A DNA stretch of 64,000 nt from Eudorina sp. 2006-703-Eu-15 (GCA_003117195.1 BDSI01000036.1:850071-914070); one strand, 5' to 3'; counted from the first letter of the stretch, positions 1-12,942 are shown. The notes: generated by a model not told the origin, from the letters alone. Numbers and translations are program-made.

Positions 1-1389
1 CTCTTGTCTTGCATGTGCGCGACGCTCACCACCGGGTCGTCGTACAAGCCAGAGACCGCCGCGTAGCGCCCGCGCGTCCGAATGTTCCGCGCGGCCGCCA
101 GTTGCGCCACCACCGACCCTTTTGATGACCTGACTCCAACGCGGCTGGGTCCGGCGCCCCCGCCGCTACTCGCCGCTACGGCACAGCCCAGCGAATTCTG
201 CACCGACCCGCCCGCCGCCCCCGCCGGCCCGGTCTGCTGCCACGGTCGGCTTCCCCGCGTAATCTTGCGGAGGTCCGCCGGGCTGCGTGCCGGCGAGCTG
301 GCTGGCTCCACGGTGGACGCCACAGACGTGCCCCCGATGCTGCTGCGCCCCACGCCGGCGGCACGGACGCGCGCAGCGGAGCACGCGCGCAGCAGCGGGC
401 GGACGGCCCCCGAAGGTCGACAAGGGCCAGCGGACACTGCCCTGCCCTGGGCGGAATCCCCGCCGGCTCTGACTGATACGCCGGGTGGCGGCGTTGGAGA
501 ACGCGGCGGCGGGCTACAGCCGGGCAAAGGAACGTAGGAAGGCCGCGACCGCGCCAGCTTGGCCAGCCTGCGGAACGAGCATGGGTGGGGCAGTAATGAT
601 GAAACATGGGGCCCGGGCCGAAATACGACAAGAGGTGCTGCAGAACAAAGTTTCGTCCTGCATGCACCGCGCCTTTGCCTTAGCGCGAATGCCGGTTGAA
701 AAAACACGCAATTTGCTTGCGGAATAGGCTACACGCCAGAGGCGGGCCCGCGTATGGGCTATGAGTGCCCGCCTCACGCACTAGGCCAGCCACGCCCCGA
801 CGCTCGGCAAACGCTTACACACGTCGGATGTTGACAACCCCGTGCGGGAGCCAGTGAGGTAGGGAGGACGGGCACAAGGTACGCGCATGCCGCGCAGGGG
901 CGTTACCCCAGTCTGACGCCCTGGCGCATCGCGTCCTGTCCGCACCTGCGCGATCGCTCCCCGATAGCCGGCTTGAACGTGAGCTGCACGTCCGCGCGCG
1001 CCCGCTCTTCGGCCTCGCGCTCCTCCCGCAGCACCGCCAACCGCTTCTCCCGCCGGTCCGCCCACCGCTGCAGGTCCACCAGCGAGCGCCCGGACGTCCC
1101 GGCCGAGGACACGCGCCGTCGGGCTGCGGAATGAAAGGGCAGAAGGCAACGCCGCCCATTACAAACAGACGAAACAGGGGCGCGGCGGAGACGAGACAGT
1201 TCCGTTCAAATGCCCAGCTGTCACAAAGAGACGGGGACAGGATTATAACAGAACTCCCCGTACCAGGCCGCAGACATGTTCGCTTGCAGGGAAATCGCTG
1301 TCGTCCACCCGCACCATGGACCACACACCTGGTGGAGGCTCGGGCTCCTCCTCGTCCTCAGGCGCCAAGGCAGCGCCTGCACGCTCGAC
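1..1389 (-). CDS. Coiled-coil protein, 3' part cut by window edge (partial)
   Basis: Three minus-strand exons fit in phase: 1389-1329, 1123-946 and 468 to beyond base 1. The first encodes an acidic stretch (APEDEEEPEPPP). The second encodes a charged helix (QRWADRREKRLAVLREERE) followed by TFKPAIGERS, a pattern common in coiled-coil cytoskeletal or ciliary proteins. The third encodes a Ser/Gly/Ala-rich tail with the cleanly coding run RNIRTRGRYAAVSGLYDDPV before leaving the window. Junction phases are 1 and 2 and all match; the acceptor before the second exon (TTTCATTCCGCAG) is strong. The start codon and any exons between 1,390 and 1,995 were not found, and an alternative donor near 1,265 would extend the first exon. 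The family is not recognised; a ciliary or cytoskeletal role is only a guess. Confidence 0.72.
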
Positions 1390-1995
1390 CTACAGGGTCG
1401 CCCAAGAAGTAAAATTTGAGAAATGGGTGCACTCCGGTAGATGGCGTTGCAAGCGGGCGCGCGACTTGCTTCACATCCGGATGTGCATGATGCAGCCCGG
1501 AGCTGTGTGGAACACGGAAGAACACGCGCCCCGAGCCACCCGGCGCGATGGGCCTACCCTGGGCGCGCCGATTGGCTGAAAGTAAAGGCCCACACTTTGC
1601 AACACGGTGCAACCAGGGACGGCTACTGCCGGATCAAAACGGCTATCGAGCAGAACGGCTGCCCCACCTGAGACTGTTGGCGGCCATTGCTTGGGGACCC
1701 AGCGGTCTGCACCAAGCACGTGCGCAACGAATTCTGTGTCACCCCGCATGCGTCAGGCCCGTGTACACAGACGAGACGAAGTTTCAAATGGGCGTGCACG
1801 TTGCCGCACTAATACACAACACCTTACTTCATATCATCAGTGCACATGCATTCATTTAAATCCTGTCGGAACCTGGCTCGCAGTTGCTTACGCTGCTTGG
1901 GACTCCCGCCACCCAGTACTCGCTGATATGACCCCCGCCACCCAGTACTCTTATCCCCGGGGACATTAGCGACATCCCAATACCCCTGCGCGGTT
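1390..1995. other. Gap between two minus-strand genes
   Basis: No convincing exon seen. It probably contains the 5' end of the left-edge gene and the 3' UTR of the next one. A 15-base phrase (CGCCACCCAGTACTC) occurs twice about 24 bases apart, near 1,908 and 1,932. Confidence 0.4.
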
Positions 1996-4900
1996 TCACA
2001 CCTTGCCCTTGCACGCTGCCCACGCCTGTCTCTTCTTTAGCAGGATCGCGTTTCGCCGCATGAAATCCGGGGCAGGCGCCCCTGCCGACGATGACCGCGA
2101 CCTGCCGCCATTGCCACCCTCCTTCAGCATCAACAGCTTCTCATAGCGGCTGCTGTGCGCTGATGGGCTGAGGGCGCAGGGACTGCGCGCGGACTCCACG
2201 CCGCTGCTTGCGCCGCCGCCTCTTGGGCTGCCACCAACGCCGTCCGGGCCGCTGGACTGGAAGGGCGCTGCAGCGGCCGAGACACCCACGAAGACCTGGC
2301 TCTGGCCCGGGCCGCCGGCAGCGGTGGCGGCTCCGACCGCGGTGGGGCTGCTGCTGCCGCTGCAGCTCGTTTTGAAGCCGACAGGACGCGGCCGGTAGAC
2401 GCGGGCCTCGGGACGCAGGAATGCCGCCAGTGCGCTGCGGTTACAAACAAAACAAGATCAAAGGCGATGTGATAATGTCCCACGGGCGTCAGGTCTGAGG
2501 TGTAAGCAAGGAAGGACCACACGACCGCTCGCGGGAAGGCCTGAGTCGCCATCGGTAGCGCTGGACAAAAATATGCTCAAGGCACGGTCCGCATGTCGTT
2601 GGCAAGCGACGACTTGGACCAGCAAACAGCTGCACACGCCGCACTGCACCGCACGCCTCCGCACACGACCGCACTGCACCGCGTTGTGTGCTACGCTCGG
2701 TTGCGGCCCTGTTCCGACGTACCTGGCTCGGGCGACCGCCAGGGCCTGCGCAAGGGCCGCCTCCGCGTCAGCAGGTGCAGCCTCGGGCGCCGTGTCCCCG
2801 CCCACGCTCCTGCCTTTGCTCGCAAGGCCATTGGCGCCGCCGCTGGAATTCTCAGCCCCGAACTGGCTGCGCGACATGAGTTCGTGGTGGGTGCTGCCGC
2901 CCAAAGTGTACGGGATTGCGATGACGCCATTCGCATCCACTAGATCTTCCTCAAGAGCGCCGCCGCAGTTGCCTGTACCGAATTGCAAGTGTCGCGACGC
3001 CACCAGGCGCCCTCCCGCATCCACCAAAGACTCGTCTGGCTCGCCAACAGCACAGTTTGCCGGCGCCGACTCGCTCGCAAGGCTAGCCAATATTGCCGAT
3101 AGCTCCTCTGCTGCCTGACTGCGTGGCCGATGATGCGCAAAAACAGCATCTGCAGGAACGAGTGGCGGCGGCGGCGGCGGGGCCTGGCAAAGCTCCTCGG
3201 CAAGACCACACCCGCCGTCTGACCCCCCGGTGGCGGCCAGTGCCGGCGGTTGCGCCGTTGCGGCCGCTGCCACCGGCGCCCCGGCTGGGTCCACACTGAT
3301 CGCAGCAACTTGCAAGATGGCATGTGCCTTCACCGGCGGCACGGCACTACCACCATCGTAGCCGGTCCGGTTCGCATCCCCACGCGCCGATTCCGGCGGT
3401 GAGGCGGACGGCGACCGTGACGCACGCGCCTTCGCCGGCTGTGTGGGTAGCGGTGGCGGCGGTGGGAGCGGTGGCGTGTGTGCGGAGCGCTGTTGCTGGT
3501 CCCCGCCTCCACCGCTGCTGCCACGCTTTGTCTGCATGGATTGTTGGGCCAGCGCCGCGTACGATCTGGGCGGTGCTGGCTGCGGCGCAGTGCTGGCAGC
3601 GGCTGGCGCTGGGGCCACCGCAGAAGCACGCGGGAGTGCACCGCGAGAGCCTGTCGCGGATGCCGTAGCCGTGTCGCCGGTCGCGCGGCCGCCCACCTCG
3701 GCCGTGCCGGCGGCTTGTACAGGCATGATCAGGATGCCAGCGGGGGACCGCCTATCAAGGATCCCAGGCGCTCCTGTCGCTGCAGCGCCGCCGTCCGAGG
3801 CGCTCCGACGTTGTTTGACGGCTTCTCGGCTGACAATCTGCAGTTGCCCAGGGGAAGAAAGAGTCATTTCCATAGGAGGCCTGACAGAAGCGAGCGAGCG
3901 ATTAGGATCGGGCCTCTTAGGGGCGGTCCTCTTTGTTTTGATGGCAAGGAACAAGGGAATCTGCACTGTCACGCAACGAACACGCTACCGCGAGCACAAT
4001 CCCACCTGCTGCACTATCGCTGGCGCGGCCCGCCGCGCTGTCGGCTTCGGTGCTGCCTGCGCACCCTCCGCACAGCTAGGCCTGCCCTTCTCAGCAGCTC
4101 CGTCCTTCAAAATCAATGAAGGCGAGACAGCCTCCTTGTGCTTTGCAGGCGCTTTGGCTTGAGCCGGCCCCTGCGGGAGTCACCAGGTCGACTTGATCGA
4201 GCTTCATGCGGTCGCACTGTGCAAACACATGCTCACCGCATTGCTATTCTACCAGCTGACAGCCTTTCATGGGATAATGTGCGCTGTGTGAGCGTTTGCA
4301 GTAAATTGTCCGCCACCTGCCCTGTCCGCCTACGTGTGTTCCCGCCGTGTGTTCCCGACTTCACGCACCCCACGCTGCTCTGCACTTCTCATACCCCTGC
4401 CTTCCATTAGAACTGGGTTGGCAGGCCCTGGCCAGTGTCAGGCCACGAAACGATCTCACACTTCCTCTCTCTCTTGTCACCTGTGCCCGTTGTCCGGCTG
4501 GGCCTGTGTCTCCCGTACGAGCTCCACTGGACCAGCTTCCAGCCCTAGCTCGGCTTGCTCCTCCTGTCGCCGTCGCCGCAATCGCGGGCGCAGGTTGTGG
4601 TGCCGCGGAGTCGAGCTTTGCGCCCGACCCCGTCTTTGTAACAGCGCTGGAATGCCTATGCACTCCAGGTCTAGTGCTATCGGACGAACATGTAGCTTGC
4701 CCTGTGTTGCTACCGACAGCCGAGGCGACTGAAGTTGCCGAGCCTTCGGCATGGGCTGTCCCGGGGGTACGGCCTGCGCTGGCGGTCTGAAGGCTGCCAA
4801 GTAGGACTTTTAACTTGGAAGCCCTTTGTTGTAGGCTATCGAATAGTGACGGTGAAAGCGCTCCCTGAGGCGTGGACTTCCCAGAAAGGCTGTTGCCAGC

Positions 4901-5011
4901 AGTGCCCGAAGGACCACAATCAGGCTCCACCGTTGGCCCACCCGACTTCGTCTTAGCCGTCGGAGTGTGAGGACTGCGCGGAAGCGCGCTGCTGCTGCGC
5001 GTGGCAGTCAT
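1996..5011 (-). CDS. Hypothetical low-complexity protein, 4 exons, about 790 aa
   Basis: Exons on the minus strand: 5011-4481, 4170-4006, 3960-2723 and 2434-1996, 2,373 nt in all. Every junction keeps phase (0, 0, 2) with GT donors (GTGACA, GTGGGA, GTACGT) and CAG acceptors. The ATG at 5011 opens MTATRSSSALPRSPHTPTAK; the TGA is at 1998-1996. The N-terminal exon has a short amphipathic stretch (LFDSLQQRASKLKVLLGSL), exon 3 is rich in Ala, Pro and Ser with a run PPLPPPPPLP, and the basic C-terminus contains SSRYEKLLMLKEGG and MRRNAILLKKRQAW. No catalytic motif, signal peptide or membrane segment is visible. It is probably disordered with short helical ends; function unknown. It is divergently arranged with the small gene starting at 5,315. 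Confidence 0.82.
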
Positions 5012-5314
5012 CAGAATGTTTGACTACAATATGGGTTGACTGCAGTCAGTTTGCCAAATGCTATCCATGTTTCATATTTTATTCCTTAGACGTATTGACT
5101 ATATAGTTGATTGAATTTTCCCATTACAAGAGCAACATCATTTTTGGCAAACATCCGTACAAGGTCGTTGCCTTGCACAGTTATCATGGCATTGCAGCGA
5201 CGATCCGGCGATCAGATTCTTTATTGATAATTGACAAAGTTGCCAGTAAATAGAAGCGATAGATTCTGGCGGTTACAATCTAGACGCATTTTTATTGGCA
5301 ATTTGGCCGGCAGC
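5012..5314. promoter_or_regulatory. Divergent promoter region
   Basis: The 303 bases between two start codons facing away from each other (5011 minus, 5315 plus). The stretch is AT-richer than its flanks, as expected for an algal promoter. No specific binding site is claimed. Confidence 0.5.
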
Positions 5315-5867
5315 ATGCGAGCACAGGTACTAAGGCCCGGTGCTTCTGTGACCCAGGGTCATCGATTGATAGCAGTCAAAGTCGCGCCGAGCGCATGCCG
5401 ATTCCTAGCGTGTCCCCTGGCGCGGCGGCGACCCGGACTCGTCCGCTCAACCTCGCCTGAAACTGAGGAGGCGCGGTCTCCCCTAGATGCTCCTCAGGTG
5501 CGGAAAAAATTCGGAGCCGTGTACTATGGGTCGGCTGCTGTGAGGTACGAAGCTGAATTGCCATCATCGGCTCGCTCTCCTCGCTGCTGGATATGCCCTT
5601 CAGGAATGGGAGGCCCCGATGCCGAGTAAACGACCAGACATTTTCCCGGAGTTTGAAAAACCTCAGCGTGTCTTTCTCCCAAAACCGCTTCCCGGCGACC
5701 CGGAGATGCCGGACGAGGAGCTCGAGGAGAGCGTAAAGCGGACCACGCCCGGTGACCCAGATCCTGAGCAGAAGCCGGGAGAGCCGCCTGAGGAGCCTGA
5801 GAAGCCCGCCGAGCCCGGCCAGCCAGAGCCAGAGCGGAAGACAGATATCCCGACTATCCCCGAGTAA
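5315..5867 (+). CDS. Small acidic Pro/Glu-rich protein, possibly organelle-targeted
   Basis: Two exons, 5315-5497 and 5604-5867, joined in phase 0 across a 106-base intron (CAG|GTGCGG, CTTCAG|GAA), giving 148 aa. The N-terminus is basic and poor in acidic residues (RFLACPLARRRPGLVRS), like a plastid or mitochondrial transit peptide. The mature part starts near EWEAPMPSKRPDIFPEFEKP and ends in an acidic, proline-rich tail (GEPPEEPEKPAEPGQPEPE). The block PMPSKRPDIFPEF followed by an acidic Pro/Glu tail gives the impression of a conserved plant-type small protein, but this rests on memory alone. The targeting call is inference from composition. A start further upstream with an extra exon is possible. 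Confidence 0.72.
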
Positions 5868-7407
5868 ATTGGCCTGACAGCTGGGGACCGCATCCCAATT
5901 CAGTGCTAGCCTTCAGATCCTGCGAGATAGAGCTTTGGAGGACAGAAACGTAGGATCGGTATTTACTGGATGATCCCCCGGTTGAGGGGTTGAGCGGCAG
6001 GACCGCGGTTTGCTGGCCCTGCGGGCACAACACAATACCACAGATAAGTGGCAGCCCCTAATGCCGTCCTTGTCAGAAGTTGGGCAACCTTTGGGGTGCG
6101 TTCCTGGAGAACGCGCGATGCCGGAAGTCCGAAGGATTGTGAGTCTGGGCTGGGCTCTCCGTTGGCTCATGAACGGTGGCTGCGAAGGGTCGTGTACAAC
6201 AAAGTGCCTTGGATTGCGGCGGGTTCTGCTACGGGAATAAAGTGTGGCGTGTGCTGCGGCTTCTGCACGCTCAGTGTGGCGGTGCTTATGATGCGCCGCT
6301 TGGCCACACTGATACCACCTCACTTGTTCAAAGTCGTTAATGCTCCTTGCGCGGTCCTTGCTCCAGTGGTTTCCTTGGTGTTGTCGTACTCTTGGCGGGA
6401 AATGGTGATGTGTTGCAAGCCTAGCAGTTGGCACAATACTTGCATGGAAATCATCGGCCTGGGTCGTTGTTGGTGCTGTCGCGGCGTCGGTCCGTGAGGT
6501 TGTGATTCCCTGTGCACTGGCGCCGAGCGACGGTAGTGGTAATTCGGTACTATGTTCAGGTAACAGATGTTTGGCCGGTGTATGCTGAGGACGTGGCCTC
6601 TGGAGTTCAGCTTGGGGTTTGGTGCAGGGTGTCCGTGATGCGATCGGCACACGGAGCGGTGAATCCCCAAGTATGGCTCGGGGATTCACGCGACACAGGA
6701 TAGGACGCTACCCGTTACCCGTTACTGTTCGGGAACGTGTTGCGGCAGTCCATTGTGGCATGCCATCGTAAAGAACACGGATGGTGCCGTCACCGTGTGA
6801 AGGCTCTCCAAGCACATTCATACGACCCGGCGGGGCCGAGGCCAGTTTCGCCGGAACCTGAGACCATTTCCTCCTGGACAGCGCACTACATGTCGGGGTG
6901 TCAGCTGCATCATACTGCGCACGGCTGCGCCACGCTGCGGAATGCGCCCTTCTCGAAAACGGAAACCCACGACGCTGCTGACATGGAAGCATCCGTACAG
7001 CTTAATGGATGGATTTTTCCAATCCCTGCCATTGCCATGTGCATATCACATAGACTAAGCTACTCAAATCTTGTGGTTCGGCGCATGATGTGTGGCGGTC
7101 ATCGGGATTAGAGAGTACAGTATGAGAGTTACGGCAGCGAACGGTCGAGCTTCGATTCCGTTGTTTTGTAATCCGTACTCCGAGGTCGCCTTCAAACGCT
7201 TGTTCTCTAGGTGCAGAGATGGAGCATACATACACAATCCATACTTGGTCTTGGTCACCCTTAAGCATGCCCCCAGCTCACTCGTATCGGGGTCATGCCA
7301 ATACTTGAGCACCACAAAACGTTGCCTATCGCATTTACGCAGTACTTACAAGCAAATTTTTAATATCAGGTATATATTGCTCCTGCTCTTTGGAGGACAC
7401 CACGACC
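5868..7407. other. 1.5 kb without a supported gene
   Basis: Moderate GC. Open frames exist on both strands, including a 258-codon minus frame at 6689-5913, but none has recognisable motifs or a splice context that links it to a neighbour. Upstream exons of the 7,408 gene could lie here. Confidence 0.4.
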
Positions 7408-8366
7408 ATGTTTGGTGACGGACATCATCCGTTCAGCAACATTCAGAGTGACGGACAGCATCCGTTCAACAATGATCCCCAGGACAACATCACCCCACAA
7501 TCAACTCTTAGTGAAAATTTTATGCAGTCGTGCAAGGTTGAAACGGTACGTGCGAAGAACGCGTGACCGCTCACCTGCCGGGTGCAGGATGTTGGTGCCT
7601 TCTTCATCGATCGGCAGTTCCTTGAACGTGACAGATAAATGACACATGAAGTTATTAATGCTGGCGTGTTTATTCGACAAGAGACGCGCGTCTTGTCAAT
7701 TAACGTGTGCTTTTGTCCATTGGGACCCTACTGAACGAACCCTTGCTCCTTCTTTGCACGCGCAATTCGCAGATCCAGTTGTTAGAATTCACGAGCAACG
7801 AATTCAACAGTGTGGAGGTTAAGGGCCAGGTCAGCGCACCGGGGAAGCCCGGCGCGCCGCACCACACCGAGGTGGTGTCAGCAGCCCACAGGCACCCCAC
7901 GACAACGGCCTGCTACTCCTCCGGCAAGGAGACAGCCGGCTGCAGTCACAATGCCACACTTCTCAGCGCACCGTGCAGGAACAGACCTTACGAGGACCTC
8001 AACATAGACGGTCGTGTGCACGACGGCAAGCCTACCGCGGCCTTGTTCCTGCCCGGGGTTGTCGCACGCACGAGCACCACGTTCTCGCCCAGCGGAGGCT
8101 TCTTCACGCCACAGCTGGCGTCACCGCGCGCTGCAGCAGCTCCTATCATCAGCAACAGCAGCACCAGCAGCAGCAGCCGCGTCTGGGCTACAGCAAAGTC
8201 AACGTTCCCAGATGAGCTGGCCTGGGACGGCAGTCGCAAAGGCAATTGGGACGGCAGTCCCAAAGGCAATTGGGACGGCAGTCCCCGAGGCAAGGTGCCC
8301 TGCCGCGAGAGGTTGATAAGCGTTGACGCAGCTGTCCTGGCGGAGGAGCTGCCAGATGTGACGTAG
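7408..8366 (+). CDS. Hypothetical protein, 2 exons, about 243 aa
   Basis: Exon 1, 7408-7545, begins ATG TTT GGT and contains two similar His/Pro/Phe phrases (GDGHHPFSN and SDGQHPFNN). Exon 2, 7773-8366, follows in phase 0 (ACG|GTACGT, TTCGCAG|ATC). Codon use in exon 2 is typical of the other genes here. It encodes a Ser/Ala/Thr-rich region with a poly-Ser tract and, near the C-terminus, three copies of WDGSxKGN-like octapeptides from a 24-base tandem repeat at about 8,222-8,293. The stop is TAG at 8364-8366. No known domain is seen. The first exon could be preceded by others, so the N-terminus is uncertain. Confidence 0.6.
8222..8293. repeat. 24-bp coding tandem repeat, 3 copies
   Basis: Three consecutive units of the form TGGGACGGCAGTCNCAAAGG plus four bases. 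The unit is a multiple of three and stays in frame with the surrounding exon, giving repeated WDGS octapeptides. Confidence 0.85.
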
Positions 8367-9665
8367 TCTGTGGGCGCACGTCGCGAGCATTGCAATTTAA
8401 TGAACAGATTATGTAGGGTCAAAGGAGTGATATTTATTCAATTTGTGGCGCCTTCAGGCACAGGCAGCATCGCGTTCAGATAGAACTGAGGGGAGCGTGG
8501 CATCGAGCGGCCCGGCTATGTACGGCACACGGGGGATGGCGCATTTGGGTTCATGTGGATTGTGGTGTTAGGCGCCATTTGCGCTGTTATTGCTGATTTG
8601 GGGAATGGAAGCGACGTGCAGTCGCTTAGGTTCGAGCTCGGTCCGTTCATCCCTGTGCTGTGGGTTCAGCCGCAAGCGGGAGGCAAGACTGAGTTCTTAG
8701 ACGTTATTGATGGTTTAGCTTCATGATATGTTCAGGCCTTGGACATTGTCTTGATCCAGGCTCTGTGCTCACGGTCCGTCACAGTTCGTGGTGCCCAACT
8801 GCTCGTCTTTGACCTGGTTTGACAAGCACGGATAGGCGAGGCGGGGCGAGGCCGAAGCGCCTTCGAAGACATATCGACCACATTTAAAGCTGCTGATCAC
8901 AATCATTATCATACCAGACCCATTCGTAACTCGTCATTCAGGGAGTTTGCTCGCGTCGCAACAGTCGCAGCGCGGAAACGAGATTTGCGGTTACGCAGAT
9001 GACCGAGGACGACGGAACCACCTGGTTAAGATCAACTGGTTTCATCACACATATCTTATCAATATTGATTTTATTATGCATCGGTGGCATTTCAGTTTTT
9101 GAAGGACGGGTTTGTTATTAAGATTGTACGATGCTGCGTCGGTCGTCGAAAGCACAACGACGGGTGCGTATATCATGAACAGTAATATAACTGAATTGAC
9201 ATACAATGTATCATTAACGATGTATATTTAGCTCGGCACCCATTCCTGGCGGTGCATGGTTACGATACCTGCTCCTACTCCAGCTACGTTACCGTATCCT
9301 CTAGCTGGTCGCCGGTCTGGGCCACTCGCACAAAAACCTAGTCATTATATACGTGAGATCAAACTCAAGTTATATTAAGTACCGATTCCCCACCCAGCTG
9401 CCATCCTGTTATTCACTTCGGACACGTTAGCCGCGACAGAGACTCTTTTCTTCGCGCAGCACGGCTTGTCACTACATGAAAAAGAAATGGACGCAATTGA
9501 TCAAGCTTCGAGTAAAATATCGCAGGTGCGTCGAAAACCGCTCGCGGCTTTCCGTATGCCCCGCCTGGACCCCTTCGGCACATCGGTGCTCGCCACCTTA
9601 CATTCATTCAAAGACGGCGATAAAAGACGCAACGCCAATACCCCCCGCGATTCCAGCTCACACCG
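8367..9665. other. 1.3 kb AT-richer intergenic stretch
   Basis: No supported exon on either strand; frames are short and codon use is unlike the genes nearby. It likely holds the 3' UTR of the left gene and the promoter of the right one. Confidence 0.45.
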
Positions 9666-12362
9666 ATGCCGGTTGTTCGGACGGTTTCGCCGAAGTGGCG
9701 ATGCCGGTTACAGCATCACAACCTTCCGTGGGCCCGAATCAAAATCAAGCCTCTTGGCGCTATTCCCCCATTCGGCCGCGATGTTCCTCCTTCTCAGATC
9801 AAGCTGGTCGCGATGCCGAGTAGGGACTGGCCGACCGCCCAAGAATCCTTCGAGCCGCCGGCCCTCAGCGGCGGTGCTGACACACACAACCCCGGCGGCA
9901 AGCTGCTCGTGGAGCCGCGGGACGGCGCCGGCGCCGGTCGGAAGCTGGCGGCCCTGACCTCCATCAAATCCACCCCTATGCTCCAACTGAATGCCGTACC
10001 CGTGCTCATGGTCAGCGGCGCGCGGTACGTCGTACACGGCAAGACCGGCGACGTGGGTGAACGTGACCAGGCGAGCGGCAAGCTTGACGGCGCCGCGATC
10101 CTCGCGCTCTCACCCGGCTCCGGAAAGCTGTCCGCGGACCTCTCCCAGCTGGCCCTGGGGCAACGCCACCCGCGCAAACCGCCGCTCCCCGCCGCCGCCT
10201 CCGGCATGCCCAGCGCTGCCGCGCCCGCCAGCGGCGCAGTGCTGCTGCCGCCGCTCAGCGAAGCCGGCTTGGGCAGCCTCACGCAGCCGCCTCCACAGCC
10301 GCCGGCGCTGATCGACGCCATCGAGGAAAAGCTTCTCAAAACCAAGACCGGCCAGGCTCGCGGCCGGCTGGATGCAATCCCCAGCGTGGACCCCGCGGCC
10401 TTGCAGGCGCTGGAGCTGGCCGATCGGGCCGCATCCCGGAGCTTCACCATGCCGATACTGCCGCCGCTGCGGTCGCTTCCGCCGCTACCGCCGCTGCCGC
10501 CGCTGCCGCGACCGACGGATGGCAGCCTCGTGTTGGTGGCGCCGCCCGTTGTGCCGCCTGCGCTGGTAGCGCCCGTGGCATTGGCAGCAGCAGCAGCAGC
10601 AGCAGCAGCAATGACGGCGGTAGCAGCTGCCGTGCCGCAGGAGGCAGTAGCTGAGGTCGAGGAGGGGTGCCCCACGAACGGAGTCGTGGAGGACGTGTGT
10701 GTGCCCGGCCCGGACAGCAGTGCGGCGGGGGTGCGGAGGTCGGGTGCGGACTCACAAGCCACACTACCACGGCGGAACGGGCCACCAGCCGACTGCCCCG
10801 GCGCCGACGCCGCCGCCACGCAGGGTGCGAGGGGCGGTGTGCCGTGATGCCGTGCCAATTCGATGCAGCAGACGTCGTTACGTAGGGAGAGAGGGAGCGA
10901 GCGAGAGCAATCGGGAATTCGGGATGTCCTAAACAGCAAGAGGTGACGTGATGCCCCTGTCCAAGGACCGTTCGTACGCCCACGTGTCCCCACACGTGGC
11001 CGCTTCAAACATCCCGGCACAGAGGTGCCCGATTGCGGTCGCAGCGGTTCTTACCGGTTGAGAAGGACCCCGATGTGGCTGGTGCGTCCAACTGAACAAC
11101 GGGCCTGAACGCGCGCATTCCCACCTCAGCCCGCCACGCCCATCAGCCGCCCATCCGCCCATCTTCCACCCGCCAACTTACCACAGCTGCCGCCACCCTC
11201 GCTCCTGCTTCCTGCAGCCCAACCCGAGGCGCAGCTCGGCAAGCCCGCGCCGGTCCCACTAACAGACGACGACGGCGGCGCGTCCGCGGCCGACACAGCA
11301 CCGCCAGCGGATGCGGGCTCGTGCCTTCCTACCGGCCCCGCCGCCACAGCCGTCAGCCTGGTGCCTCCCGTGCGGATCAGCCTCCAGAGCCGGATCGGAA
11401 GCTGTCCACCGCCCACTGACCGGCCCACGGGTCACGGCCGGCTGGCCCAGATCGAGCGCGGCGGGCTGGTCGCCTTGGTCGGCGGCTCACCTCGCGCCGG
11501 CCAGGTCGGCCGCAAGAGCCACGGCGCCGTACACTTTAGCAGGAGCGACACGAAGGACCTGGAAGTGTACGACGTCCGTCCCGACGGCGGGGGCGGCGCT
11601 GGCCGGCGCCGCCGGCGCCGCAGCATCGGCGCCGCCATCCGCGCCCTCGCCAGCGCAGACCTGAAGAGCGGCTGCCCGCGGGCCGTTGACGACGACGAGG
11701 AGGATGAGGAGGAGGACGACGATGATGAAGGGGGCGGCGATGGCGGCCGCGGAGGCCCACACGGACGCGAGGGGTTGACACGCGGACTTAAGACTATGCT
11801 CAAGAGCTCTTGGAACTACGTAAAAGGCGGCGGCGGCGGCGGCGGCGGTAATGGTCCCCGGAAGAGCGCGCGCGGTGACGGCACAACGCCCTCCATCTCC
11901 AATGCCAACTCCGCGCCGCTGATGAGCGGCCCCTACATGTCAATCGGGGAGGTCCTGCGGACCGGCATCCTGCCGCCGCTGCAAACCAGCACCGCCACCG
12001 CAGTCGCCGGACCCGCCGCCGGTCCCATCACAGCCAGCGCGCCGGTCGACTTCCCCGCCGCCACCTCGACGCAATCATCCAGTCCGACACCCTTCGCCGC
12101 GGCCTACTGGCCGGGTGATGCATGCGGTGGCAGCGATGGGGAGGGCGGCCTCGAGGGCGGCAGCAACGAGTACGACGGGTCGGAGTCGGCGACGCCGCCC
12201 TGTGACCGGGGCTTCAATCTGCGCGTTAAGGACAGTAGCGTCTGCACGAGACGGCGGCTGGGAATTGATGGCGATCCACGGCCTATTGATTCAGAGTCGG
12301 AGACGGATGGGGAGGTGGGAGATCGCGATCAGGGGAGCACACAGGCGGCCGAGCCATCCTGA
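9666..12362 (+). CDS. Hypothetical Pro/Ala/Gly-rich protein, probably 2 exons
   Basis: Two long plus-strand coding stretches lie in the same frame. The first (ATG at 9666 or, with a better coding signal, 9813, to about 10,730) contains VMVSGARYVVHGKTGDVGE, a helix IEEKLLKTKTGQARGRLD, a Pro/Leu run and a poly-Ala run. The second (from an acceptor at 11,128 or 11,186 to TGA 12360-12362) contains RISLQSRIGS, a basic run RRRRRRS, an acidic run of Asp/Glu and poly-Gly. A phase-0 donor GGG|GTGCGG near 10,730 would join them, but two separate genes cannot be excluded. No known domain was recognised; the protein looks largely disordered. Confidence 0.6.
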
Positions 12363-12924
12363 GCTTTCATGCAGCGCGCCCCCTGGCCTGCCAGGCAGCC
12401 ATCCAGCGCAACCTCACGGGGGCGAGGACCCCCGGCCATCAGCTCTGTACCTTTCGGCTCTGTACTGTAGCCTGTGCGTGTACCTCACCGTCTTCCCGGT
12501 CCAGGGTTGTGTCCGTACGGTCCTCTCATACCCCCCTCAAGGCAGCCGAATGCTCGAAACCAGTGCGATCACTGAGATGAGGTAGCTGAACCACATACTT
12601 CGTCGGCGGTTGCGTGCATGCCGCCGGGGGCTTTGCCCTGGGCTGGATTCGATCAGGGACTGGGGCGTGCAGCTCTACGGGGCGCCGGACCTCCAGCCGG
12701 ACCGCCTGCATTACTTCCATGGAAAGAAGCAGACCAGAGATGGCCCCTACCTGGGGTTGGTTATTCACAACCGAAAGCTACGGACGGTGGCCGTACAGAC
12801 ATCAGAGAGTAAGGCGGATCGCGGATGTGATGTGGTGCGCGGCAGGGCAGCAGCGCATTGGGACACGTGCGGCGCCATCCGCCATGGCGGATTGGCTGTG
12901 CGACCCGAGGATGGAGGGAGGCCT

Positions 12925-12942
12925 ACACACACACACACACAC
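12925..12942. repeat. (AC)n microsatellite
   Basis: About nine AC units in a row in the intergenic region. Confidence 0.9.

Noticed and set aside
5913..6689. 258-codon minus-strand frame
   Set aside because: Basic, His/Thr/Pro-rich without any motif; the opposite strand is equally open in part. It could be a relic of a mobile-element protein, but nothing in the sequence supports this.
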